Positions 1 to 5,108 of a DNA stretch of 5,108 bases are shown in pieces. The stretch spans positions 1-5,108 of the forward strand of contig JALTNJ010000119.1 in the NCBI GenBank assembly GCA_027000765.1. Direction: 5' to 3'. This DNA comes from Nitrososphaeria archaeon (GTDB taxonomy: Archaea; Thermoproteota; Nitrososphaeria; Geothermarchaeales; JDFR-13). The notes below the pieces were generated by a model. It made no database searches. It was not told where the DNA came from and saw nothing but the letters and a program-made list of their open reading frames with translations. Made by a program: the position numbers and the translations under genes. Numbering within the stretch: position 1 is the stretch's first letter; each line of letters starts with the position of its first letter.

Positions 1-506
1 CATCGGTAGTTGCTTCCTTCTGAGTCGTATAGTGCTTTTAGGTATTGTTTTACTGTGTCTTTATCGTGTTCTATATAGGGTTTTAGTGTCTGGAGTGTTT
101 GTTTCTGGTACCATATGGAGAATGCTTTTGACTTGTAGTATACTCTCCATTGCCTCCGGTCTCTCCTGTATGTTGGTTTCTTAATTGGTTTTTCTAGTGT
201 TTTGGCTAGGTTTCTGCTGAATGTCTCTGCGAAGCTGTGGTCTTTGACTGAGAGCTCTATCTCGTGGTGGCTGCCTTGGATATGGAGGTTGGCGTCTCCA
301 TGTAGGGCGCCGAGTGCATACGCCAGTTCCTTTGATGGTTTGGGCCTCCATCTTGTGGATGGTGGCCTGCTTAGGTTGTGTCTCCAGTAGTATAATGTGG
401 TTTTTGGTATGCCTGTTAACCGGGATACGGTTGTCAGACCAAGGCCTTTTTTGAGGAGCCTCATGGCCCTCTGGTATTCCTCGGGTGAGTATCGCCTATA
501 GCCCAC
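1..506 (-). CDS. HTH-LAGLIDADG homing endonuclease-like protein, 3' end cut by the window edge
   Basis: The frame is open from a GTG at 506 to the left edge (168 codons, no stop), so the C-terminus is missing. Residues about 7-43 form a helix-turn-helix of the MerR/transposase-like kind (SPEEYQRAM, then TTVSRLTGIPKTTLYYW). A basic Trp/Pro linker follows, then a LAGLIDADG helix at 61-74 (LAYALGALHGDANL) whose acidic residue is D71. A second motif starts at 155 (YLKALYDSEGSN) with D161/E163. Two such helices normally form a monomeric homing endonuclease that cleaves DNA at a long site; the HTH should add DNA binding. GTG 506 was chosen because GGAGGG lies 6 bases upstream and the HTH starts right after it. 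An in-frame GTG further upstream (about 582) has no ribosome site. Codon use is strongly C/A-ended, unlike the neighbours, which hints at transfer. Catalytic activity is not proven; it could be a domesticated regulator. Confidence 0.85.
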   Translation of the reverse strand, partial: MGYRRYSPEEYQRAMRLLKKGLGLTTVSRLTGIPKTTLYYWRHNLSRPPSTRWRPKPSKELAYALGALHGDANLHIQGSHHEIELSVKDHSFAETFSRNLAKTLEKPIKKPTYRRDRRQWRVYYKSKAFSIWYQKQTLQTLKPYIEHDKDTVKQYLKALYDSEGSNYR

Positions 507-512
507 ATGGAT

Positions 513-518
513 CCCTCC
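513..518 (-). promoter_or_regulatory. Ribosome binding site for the LAGLIDADG gene
   Basis: GGAGGG on the minus strand ends 6 bases before the GTG at 506. It is the best anti-16S match near this gene and decides the start: an overlapping ATG (506-508 on the plus strand) is in another frame that stops after 14 codons. Confidence 0.6.
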
Positions 519-532
519 ATAGACATTGGTTT

Positions 533-545
533 GGAGAATATCTCC
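533..545. repeat. Inverted repeat GGAGA-ATA-TCTCC at the predicted transcription start of the LAGLIDADG gene
   Basis: The 5-base arms are perfect with a 3-base spacer. It sits about 25 bases downstream of the TATA-like element at 567-575, where transcription should begin. It is directly followed on the plus strand by another GGAG (550-553), giving an overlapping CTCC-ATAA-GGAG dyad. It could be an operator, possibly for the gene's own HTH, or a 5' hairpin in the transcript. It is short, so chance is possible. Confidence 0.35.
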
Positions 546-566
546 ATAAGGAGGGGTTTCCAGAGG

Positions 567-575
567 TCTTATAAA
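567..575 (-). promoter_or_regulatory. Probable TATA box for the LAGLIDADG gene
   Basis: Read on the minus strand the element is TTTATAAGA, with an A/T-rich TTAAAATAGG just upstream as a possible BRE. Its centre is about 65 bases from the GTG at 506. With the usual archaeal spacing, transcription would start near 545 and leave a leader of about 40 bases containing the GGAGGG site. Confidence 0.45.
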
Positions 576-593
576 CACCTATTTTAACAGGAG

Positions 594-606
594 CCTAGAG
601 TCTAGG
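594..606. repeat. Short palindrome CCTAGA-G-TCTAGG in the intergenic region
   Basis: Six-base arms flank one base. It lies between the hemerythrin stop and the TATA element of the LAGLIDADG gene. The one-base loop argues against an RNA hairpin, so if functional it is more likely a protein-binding dyad. A second tight dyad (AGGAG-A-CTCCT, 639-649) and two similar blocks, tttatgggggatag (621-634) and tttatggagggctag (652-666), lie nearby. No function is assigned. Confidence 0.25.
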
Positions 607-701
607 TTGGGATTCCAGTGTTTATGGGGGATAGATGTAGGAGACTCCTTTTTTATGGAGGGCTAGCCATATCTAATTTGATAACGATAGTAACAATATT
701 T

Positions 702-1199
702 TTAGATTATTTCAAATGCCTTTTTTGAGAATCCGGTTAACCTAGTGTATTTTTCGAGGCCGTATTCCTCTATTATCTTCTTGGCTTTTTCCGTATATTT
801 GCTTCTTGTCATATTATCGATTTCCTCAAGCCATTTGGGGAATATCTCCTCTTCCTCACGATGGTTGTGCTCCATCAGTATCTTGAAATATAGGTTTAGG
901 CGTCGCCTATAATTTTCCCAGTCCTTATCGACACCATATTCAATCGTCCTATTCCCCAGTGTCTCCAGCAGCTTATGGTCGTTGCCTATCCACTCAACTA
1001 GCTTAGCGTATTCCTCATATTCCCCTATATAATGTTCTCTAAGAACTGGGAACACGATCTCATCCTCTATCTTGGCGTGGCAATTCACAATGAAATCATG
1101 TAAATTACTGAACTCGTATAGGCTTATCTCAAGAGGCCTACATCTAGCCAGTAATCTAATTGATAGATGATCGACCATCAGTATCTCAACTACATCCAT
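702..1199 (-). CDS. Hemerythrin-like HHE cation-binding domain protein
   Basis: The 165-residue soluble protein has no signal peptide or membrane segment and should be a cytoplasmic four-helix bundle. Metal ligands in HHE (PF01814-type) order are visible: H11 in helix 1 (VDHLSIR), H41 and E45 (CHAKIEDEIVFP), H75 (NDHKLLE), and H113 with E117 (HNHREEEEIFP). This is a full set for a diiron centre. Relatives bind oxygen, sense oxygen or NO, store or carry iron, or help repair Fe-S sites; which applies here cannot be read from the sequence. Residues 130-165 form a charged C-terminal tail without a recognised domain. The ATG at 1199 is supported by GGTGAT 9 bases upstream and a TATA element at about 1236-1242. 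It lies 90 bases downstream of the CcmF-like gene and on the same strand, so it may be read both from its own promoter and by read-through. Confidence 0.88.
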   Translation of the reverse strand: MDVVEILMVDHLSIRLLARCRPLEISLYEFSNLHDFIVNCHAKIEDEIVFPVLREHYIGEYEEYAKLVEWIGNDHKLLETLGNRTIEYGVDKDWENYRRRLNLYFKILMEHNHREEEEIFPKWLEEIDNMTRSKYTEKAKKIIEEYGLEKYTRLTGFSKKAFEII

Positions 1200-1208
1200 A
1201 GGTATACC

Positions 1209-1214
1209 ATCACC
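1209..1214 (-). promoter_or_regulatory. Ribosome binding site of the hemerythrin-like gene
   Basis: GGTGAT on the minus strand lies 9 bases before the ATG at 1199. The same hexamer precedes the CcmF-like gene, so it looks like the common ribosome-binding form in this genome. Confidence 0.6.
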
Positions 1215-1234
1215 AAATGATTATTTCAACCAGG

Positions 1235-1250
1235 GATATAATCAATTTTA
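1235..1250 (-). promoter_or_regulatory. Probable BRE/TATA promoter of the hemerythrin-like gene
   Basis: The minus strand reads TAAAATTGATTATATC. The TATA core is near 1236-1242 and the A-rich part upstream fits a BRE. It is about 40 bases from the ATG at 1199, so transcription would start near 1214 with a leader of about 15 bases that just includes the GGTGAT site. Confidence 0.5.
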
Positions 1251-1289
1251 TTCACCGTCCTCCACTATAATTGGATCTGGAGACCACCG

Positions 1290-3146
1290 TTATTTCTTGA
1301 TGGGTAGTTCATCCTTATCGTATAGGTAGAATGCTAGTGCCAAGAGTATCGGCCATATATAATAATAGTATATTGACCAGCCATACTGGTATACCGAGAT
1401 ATCTATCTTGGGTGAAGCACCTAACGCGAATCTACCCATAGCGACTTTAAGCATATACGTGCCCTGTGGATAGAGCTCGCCTCTATACATTATGATGTTC
1501 TTAGCTGGATAATTTATTCTGCTGACAGTCAGCTTCGTACCCTCCATATCCAGGAAGACGTCCACCACTGTGGATAAAGTGACTTTACTCGGGTTGTCAG
1601 GTGAGACATATACTTGGGTAGTGGAGTTATGGACCTCGTAAGACAAGTATTTTATCGTCACCCCATATGCCTCCATAGAACCTTTTTCATATATTTCCTC
1701 TACAACCCCCTTATCACTATAGGTGTATGCAGCGTAGAATAGGATTAGGAATAGGAGGAGTATAATCGTGTATAGGTGTAGGCCCTTAGCACGGTCCTCC
1801 CTCTTATGTATAAATAGGAATGCTGCCACAGCTAGGCCGACTAGGCTCAGTAGATATACGGCTGGAGTCGGGTCATATAGTTTGTATGTCTTTGCTCCTA
1901 TGCTCATGAAGATGAAGAGGAAGAGTATCCCATATATTAGGTAGAAGTTCTTCCTCCACCTTACTATAAGTTGCACAACAGGGGATATAACCACGGATAA
2001 TATGAATAGTATTAGTACGGCCTCGGAATATTCGGGGCTTGGCCGTACAGTCTTACCGGCTGAGAAGTATATTGATAGGCTTAGAGTCATATACAGCGTC
2101 GCCAGTATAATTATGAGATAGATAGATGATGACGAGACTCGGACGAAGTACTGCGTCTCCTCAGAGAGCCATGGATAGAATGGTTTCTTAAATATCCTTG
2201 TACCCAGTATTAGGGAGGCGAAGATAAATGAGGAGACTAGGCCGACGACAAGATCCTCAATTAATATAGCGTGCTCCACGTTTAGGATGAGGGGTATCTT
2301 TAGATGTAGGACTAGGATTAACGAGTATATTATAGTTAGATAGCTGGAGAACGGTAGGACGCCTATCGACCTCTTCTCAGCCAGCTTCGAAGAATCCTTA
2401 ATAAAGAGTATGGATATGATGAATCCGATTATAAGTAGGTCGATCGTCGACCATTCTAAAAAGCCCCGCCTAGAATAGAATACATTGTTGAAATATATTC
2501 TCAGGATATACTCTATAGCCAAGAGTATTAGGGAGATGTCTATAAGGCGGGAAGCCATTTTATATAAGACGGGTATACGCTTCTCCCACATAGCTAGATA
2601 TATCAATGCCCCAGTTATCGAGAAGGCAATAGCCAGTATAGCTACTCCCTGTATAGATAATATAATCGGGCTAGACTGGAGTGGATAGCCTCCACTACCC
2701 TCATTCACAATCGTTTCAAAAGTATTGAATAAACCTGGGTATAGATAGTTTGCAAGGATAGCTGGCGTCAGCAACGCGGTTCCAATGAGAAACTTTCTAT
2801 ACGGCTCTCTATTCAAGTAGCCGCTGTATAGAACTCTAAATACAATCGTCATAAGCCCTAGGATTAGTAGGAGAGTCAGGCCGGGCACTGCATATAAGAA
2901 GGCTATACACCTATCTAGTATAGTTGAGCCGCTATAGAGGTATTCAAAGACATATGGATATTTAAAGTCCAGCTGATACATGTGGTATGAGACCCAACTG
3001 GCTACCCCTGCTATTGAAGCCATGTAAACGGTGAAGACGATCTTCTCCATCCTCCTCCTCTTAATATTATATCTCTGGAGAAGTACGGCATAGAATATAG
3101 AAAGGACTATAGGTAGGAGAAACAGTATATTCTCATAACTCCACAT
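1290..3146 (-). CDS. Diverged CcmF-like (heme lyase family) polytopic membrane protein
   Basis: The 618-residue membrane protein has about 14 hydrophobic helices between residues 5 and 475, an outward-facing soluble domain at about 476-590, and a last helix at 591-609 followed by a charged tail. Size and layout match CcmF (about 650 residues), which attaches heme to apocytochrome c. Landmarks that align by eye with CcmF are DFKYPYVFEYLYSGS (60-74, as DFSVxYVAxxS), EGSGGYPLQ (149-157, as DGxGLNPLLQ), ILNVEHA (287-293, as SVHAF), WLSEE (326-330, as the SRE region), GKTVRPSPEYSEAV (364-377, as ISVGPPYFN), RWR (396-398) and KGLHLYT (454-460, as the GMxxAHLG helix). H292 and H457 therefore fit two heme-linked histidines. 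The histidine of the HPP motif is replaced near S164/I165, the one of the helix before EKR (about 240-258) is absent, and the WWD loop (about 219-237) keeps only W232. GGTGAT 7 bases before the ATG lies inside the end of the upstream synthase gene, so translation is probably coupled. It may be a heme-handling protein with altered chemistry; strict heme lyase activity is uncertain. Confidence 0.72.
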   Translation of the reverse strand: MWSYENILFLLPIVLSIFYAVLLQRYNIKRRRMEKIVFTVYMASIAGVASWVSYHMYQLDFKYPYVFEYLYSGSTILDRCIAFLYAVPGLTLLLILGLMTIVFRVLYSGYLNREPYRKFLIGTALLTPAILANYLYPGLFNTFETIVNEGSGGYPLQSSPIILSIQGVAILAIAFSITGALIYLAMWEKRIPVLYKMASRLIDISLILLAIEYILRIYFNNVFYSRRGFLEWSTIDLLIIGFIISILFIKDSSKLAEKRSIGVLPFSSYLTIIYSLILVLHLKIPLILNVEHAILIEDLVVGLVSSFIFASLILGTRIFKKPFYPWLSEETQYFVRVSSSSIYLIIILATLYMTLSLSIYFSAGKTVRPSPEYSEAVLILFILSVVISPVVQLIVRWRKNFYLIYGILFLFIFMSIGAKTYKLYDPTPAVYLLSLVGLAVAAFLFIHKREDRAKGLHLYTIILLLFLILFYAAYTYSDKGVVEEIYEKGSMEAYGVTIKYLSYEVHNSTTQVYVSPDNPSKVTLSTVVDVFLDMEGTKLTVSRINYPAKNIIMYRGELYPQGTYMLKVAMGRFALGASPKIDISVYQYGWSIYYYYIWPILLALAFYLYDKDELPIKK

Positions 3147-3149
3147 AGG

Positions 3150-4100
3150 CTATATCACCCTATTGGATAGTGACCTCGCTAGTGTAACCAGCAGCCTCCT
3201 GTCAAATGGGGATAACGGCAGGTCGTTTAAAATCGCTATCGCCTTCTCAACATATCTAGTGATAAGTTTATAGGCTCTTTCAAGCGCCTCCTCAACACTA
3301 ATCTTATACTCCCTCATCAACACATGAATTAGATTCGGCTTATTCTCGTCATTACCAACCGGCTTACCCATCAGCCTCGGGTCGCCTATGACATCCAGCA
3401 TATCATCTCGATACTGGAAAGCCATGCCGAGATAACGGCCGAGGCTACTCAAGGTATTTGTATACTCCCTCTTATCCGATATAATCGCCACGGCCTCCAT
3501 GATATGTTCGAAGAACGCAGCCGTCTTCTTATAGACAATTTTATTATATGTCTCAAAATCAACCTTATCCAAGTTATTTGTATATATGAGTTCAAGCGCC
3601 TCCCCATCACATAGCTTTAAACCCGCCTTCGCAAAAGTCTTGATAACCTCACCGCCCAGCTTAGACAATATATAATTTGGATAAATTATGAGGGCGTCAC
3701 CCGCTATAATAGCCCTCTCCAAACCATATTTCTCATGAACCGTCTCAACACCTCTACGAGTACAGGCCTTATCGATAATATCATCGTGTATAAGGCTGGC
3801 GGTATGATAGAACTCGCTTGAAACCGCGAGTGTAATAATGGGGTCTTCCTCAGCTCCCAAGGCCCTACCCACTATATAACTGAATATACCTCTGAGGAAC
3901 TTCCCCCTACCTAGGAGATGGGAGATGGCGTTTCTAAGGGAGGAGTCCTCTATAGAAAGCTCATTTATATACTCGTTCATCCTATAAACAAGCTTCCGAG
4001 CAACCTCTATCAAGATAGACTTTATATCCTCCGGGAACCTCTCCTTCTCCAACAGCGCTACAACGGCTTCTAACGTATACATTTCCACTTCATTCCCCAT
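3150..4100 (-). CDS. Polyprenyl diphosphate synthase (trans-isoprenyl type), probably long-chain
   Basis: The 316-residue protein is full length for the family and soluble. Conserved elements appear in order: GRGKFLR (64-70; K67 and R70 bind diphosphate), first Asp-rich motif DDIID (106-110) with R115/R116, KT (192-193), FQYRDD then MLD (228-236; second Asp-rich motif D232, D233, D236) and GKPVGND with K254. The enzyme adds isopentenyl diphosphate to an allylic primer using Mg2+. The fifth residue before the first motif is A101 (HTASLIHDD), as in long-chain enzymes such as IspB (HTATLLHDD), whereas archaeal GGPP synthases carry a bulky residue there. A product of C25 or longer, for example a quinone tail, is thus likelier than C20 membrane-lipid precursor; this is inference from one position. 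It leads the operon with the CcmF-like gene, with a 3-base gap. No clear ribosome site precedes the ATG at 4100, so the message may be nearly leaderless; an in-frame ATG at codon 7 is an alternative start. Confidence 0.92.
   Translation of the reverse strand: MGNEVEMYTLEAVVALLEKERFPEDIKSILIEVARKLVYRMNEYINELSIEDSSLRNAISHLLGRGKFLRGIFSYIVGRALGAEEDPIITLAVSSEFYHTASLIHDDIIDKACTRRGVETVHEKYGLERAIIAGDALIIYPNYILSKLGGEVIKTFAKAGLKLCDGEALELIYTNNLDKVDFETYNKIVYKKTAAFFEHIMEAVAIISDKREYTNTLSSLGRYLGMAFQYRDDMLDVIGDPRLMGKPVGNDENKPNLIHVLMREYKISVEEALERAYKLITRYVEKAIAILNDLPLSPFDRRLLVTLARSLSNRVI
3154..3159 (-). promoter_or_regulatory. Ribosome binding site of the CcmF-like gene, inside the end of the synthase gene
   Basis: GGTGAT on the minus strand covers parts of the last sense codons of the synthase and lies 7 bases before the ATG at 3146. 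The overlap supports co-transcription and translational coupling, and fixes the start of the CcmF-like gene. Confidence 0.6.
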
Positions 4101-4121
4101 TACAAAGCAATCTTAATTATT

Positions 4122-4190
4122 ATTAGATAAGACATATTATATATTTATCGTGAATTGAGCCCTAACTAAATACCTTATCCCATTAGATAA
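4122..4190. repeat. Direct repeat ATTAGATAA plus TTATC/GATAA inverted copies in the divergent promoter region
   Basis: ATTAGATAA occurs at 4122-4130 and 4182-4190, exactly 60 bases apart. The GATAA core also appears inverted as TTATC at 4145-4149 and 4175-4179; the latter forms a TTATC-N6-GATAA dyad with 4186-4190. The copies flank the synthase TATA box and lie upstream of that of the membrane-protein gene, a sensible place for a shared regulator. The motif is AT-rich, so chance occurrence is a real alternative. Confidence 0.3.
4137..4145 (-). promoter_or_regulatory. Probable TATA box of the synthase/CcmF-like operon
   Basis: The minus strand reads AATATATAA, centred about 41 bases before the ATG at 4100. 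Transcription would start near 4115, leaving a leader of about 15 bases with no evident ribosome site. Confidence 0.5.
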
Positions 4191-4210
4191 ATGTATTTCG
4201 ATAGGGAATA

Positions 4211-4220
4211 TTTTTATGTA
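4211..4220 (+). promoter_or_regulatory. Probable TATA box of the seven-helix membrane protein operon
   Basis: TTTTTATGTA, preceded by GGGAATA as a possible BRE, is centred about 37 bases before the ATG at 4252. Transcription would begin near 4240, giving a leader of only about 12 bases and no clear ribosome site. Confidence 0.4.
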
Positions 4221-4251
4221 TAGATAGTATATTTGAAGGCGGGTTTCTAAT

Positions 4252-4908
4252 ATGATAGGATATATTGGGATAACGGCTGGAATAAGTATGGTATTTGGAT
4301 TATTCATCACTGGAATAATGATATTGTTGTTCAAGGACATGTATAGGGTATATAAAGATTTCCACCCGATTGAGCTTAGAACAACTCTGTACTCCTTCGC
4401 ATCATTCCTATTTGCGGCTCTGAGCCTAGGCATACTCAACATAGTCTCGGTTTTACTATCCATGGACTATTTCTATAGCACAACGGAGATACCGTTGTTC
4501 GTACATGAACTCTCATTCATAATCTATAATATCTATTTGGCGATAGGCCTTGGACTCTTCATATACTCGGGTAGTAAGAAGGGGGATACAGCTGGATATG
4601 GGGATATAGCGGTTGCATTAGCAGGTGTAGGATCTATAATGATGGGGCTGATAAAGATATTCTCGATAATAACTGGTCTCGAAGCCTTTATTCTCCTATA
4701 TTTCTACACTGTGAAGAAGAAGGGGATCGGTAGGCTATTCTCGGGTAAACTATGGACGGGTGCACTTCTACTGATATTCATAGGTAGGGTGATAAACGTC
4801 TTGGATCTAATTCCATTATCGTATCTCTCGATATTATATTTCGACTTGTTTGCATTTACAAGCCTCCTAATACTACAGTTGGAGGCGAAGATGGAGTTGA
4901 GGGAATGA
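4252..4908 (+). CDS. Seven-helix membrane protein of unknown family
   Basis: The 218-residue protein is almost entirely membrane-embedded, with hydrophobic segments at about 5-27, 44-68, 84-106, 117-136, 138-153, 166-186 and 190-210. Loops are short: one with K28-R43 (KDMYRVYKDFHPIELR) and a glycine/charge-rich one at 106-118 (SGSKKGDTAGYGD). There is no signal peptide distinct from the first helix, no recognised catalytic motif and no Cys. I do not recognise the family. A winged-helix gene starts 4 bases after its stop, so the two are one transcription unit. Small membrane proteins paired with winged-helix regulators are common in archaea, and this one could be a sensor or partner for the regulator, but nothing in the sequence proves that. 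The ATG at 4252 fits the TATA box about 37 bases upstream. Confidence 0.75.
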   Translation: MIGYIGITAGISMVFGLFITGIMILLFKDMYRVYKDFHPIELRTTLYSFASFLFAALSLGILNIVSVLLSMDYFYSTTEIPLFVHELSFIIYNIYLAIGLGLFIYSGSKKGDTAGYGDIAVALAGVGSIMMGLIKIFSIITGLEAFILLYFYTVKKKGIGRLFSGKLWTGALLLIFIGRVINVLDLIPLSYLSILYFDLFAFTSLLILQLEAKMELRE

Positions 4909-4912
4909 GACT

Positions 4913-5108
4913 GTGAAGTATAGACCTGATCTATTGATATTGCTGGATATATTAAACTCAATAGACACAAATGGTGTCACCATTAGCTATATCTCCACAT
5001 ACTCTAATATGCCTAATCCAAGGGTTAAGAATAAGCTTAACCAGATGATTAAGAGTGGGCTTGTCGAGGAGTTTATAGATAAAAACGGTAAGAGGCTATA
5101 TAGGCTTA
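4913..5108 (+). CDS. Winged-helix DNA-binding regulator, 3' end cut by the window edge
   Basis: The frame is open from GTG at 4913 to the right edge (65 codons). It begins MKYRPDLLILLDILNSI, continues with a helix-turn-helix (TISYISTYSNMPNPRVKNKL, about 25-44), then QMIKSGLVEEF and a wing strand pair ending RLYRL. This is the pattern of archaeal winged-helix regulators in which RLYRLT leads to a conserved EKG, expected just past the window. The start is fixed by an in-frame stop at 4898-4900 and a GAGGG 9 bases upstream, inside the end of the preceding membrane-protein gene. The 4-base gap implies co-transcription. It may control its own operon or the divergent synthase operon (inference). 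T-ended codons are common, as in the other native genes. Confidence 0.8.
   Translation, partial: MKYRPDLLILLDILNSIDTNGVTISYISTYSNMPNPRVKNKLNQMIKSGLVEEFIDKNGKRLYRL

Noticed and set aside
202..390. Plus-strand open frame of 62 codons
   Set aside because: It lies wholly antisense to the LAGLIDADG gene, has no promoter or ribosome site, and its Trp/Ser-rich translation resembles no family.
464..547. Short minus-strand frame from ATG 547 (28 codons), considered as a leader peptide of the LAGLIDADG gene
   Set aside because: It has no ribosome site in front, overlaps the endonuclease in another frame, and its start would lie at or before the predicted transcription start.
639..654. AGGAG-A-CTCCT followed by six T on the plus strand, considered as a terminator
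   Set aside because: The one-base loop cannot form a normal hairpin, and no plus-strand gene lies upstream. For the minus-strand hemerythrin transcript the run is A, not T.
2485..2688. Plus-strand open frame of 67 codons
   Set aside because: It is antisense inside the CcmF-like gene, which has clear family landmarks on the other strand; a shadow frame.
1290..3146. Alternative identity as an antiporter-type NADH dehydrogenase subunit or a generic transporter
   Set aside because: No antiporter or transporter motif is seen, while several CcmF landmarks, the late soluble domain and the single last helix occur in the CcmF order.
4137..4463. Minus-strand open frame of 108 codons
   Set aside because: It covers both divergent promoters and runs antisense to the seven-helix gene; no ribosome site and no domain.
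4704..4970. Minus-strand open frame of 88 codons
   Set aside because: It is antisense to the end of the membrane-protein gene and the start of the winged-helix gene, both of which have supported starts on the plus strand.

Overview
The window looks like a piece of a thermophilic archaeal chromosome, most likely Thermoproteota (Crenarchaeota). The grounds are AT-rich promoters of the archaeal TATA/BRE type, GGTGAT-type ribosome binding sites, very short leaders, heavy use of ATA (Ile) and AGA/AGG (Arg) codons, and the gene families present. No rRNA, tRNA, CRISPR array or insertion sequence was recognised.

Layout. Positions 1-506 (minus strand, cut by the left edge) hold most of the N-terminal part of a stand-alone LAGLIDADG homing-endonuclease-like protein with an N-terminal helix-turn-helix. 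Its codon use is unlike the rest of the window (about 9 of 168 codons end in T), which suggests a mobile or recently acquired gene. A 195-base intergenic stretch with its promoter and small dyads follows. Next come three minus-strand genes, transcribed right to left: a polyprenyl diphosphate synthase (4100-3150), a 618-residue polytopic membrane protein (3146-1290) and, after a 90-base gap with its own promoter, a hemerythrin-like HHE protein (1199-702). The first two are separated by 3 bases and are surely co-transcribed. On the plus strand, diverging from a 151-base shared promoter region, lie a seven-helix membrane protein of unknown family (4252-4908) and, 4 bases later, a winged-helix regulator cut by the right edge (4913 onward).

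How the genes may work together. The synthase has the small residue before its first Asp-rich motif that is typical of long-chain enzymes (quinone side chains) rather than of GGPP synthase. The large membrane protein can be aligned by eye along nearly its whole length with CcmF, the cytochrome c heme lyase. It keeps two of the four histidines usually linked to heme, but the other two and the tryptophan-rich WWD loop are not recognisable. Together with the diiron-type hemerythrin this suggests a respiratory or redox locus (quinone tail, heme or cytochrome handling, oxygen/NO/metal binding). The divergent membrane protein plus winged-helix pair is a plausible regulatory arm. The joint function is inference; the family assignments rest on motifs visible in the sequence. 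The degenerate CcmF-like protein is the most unusual item.
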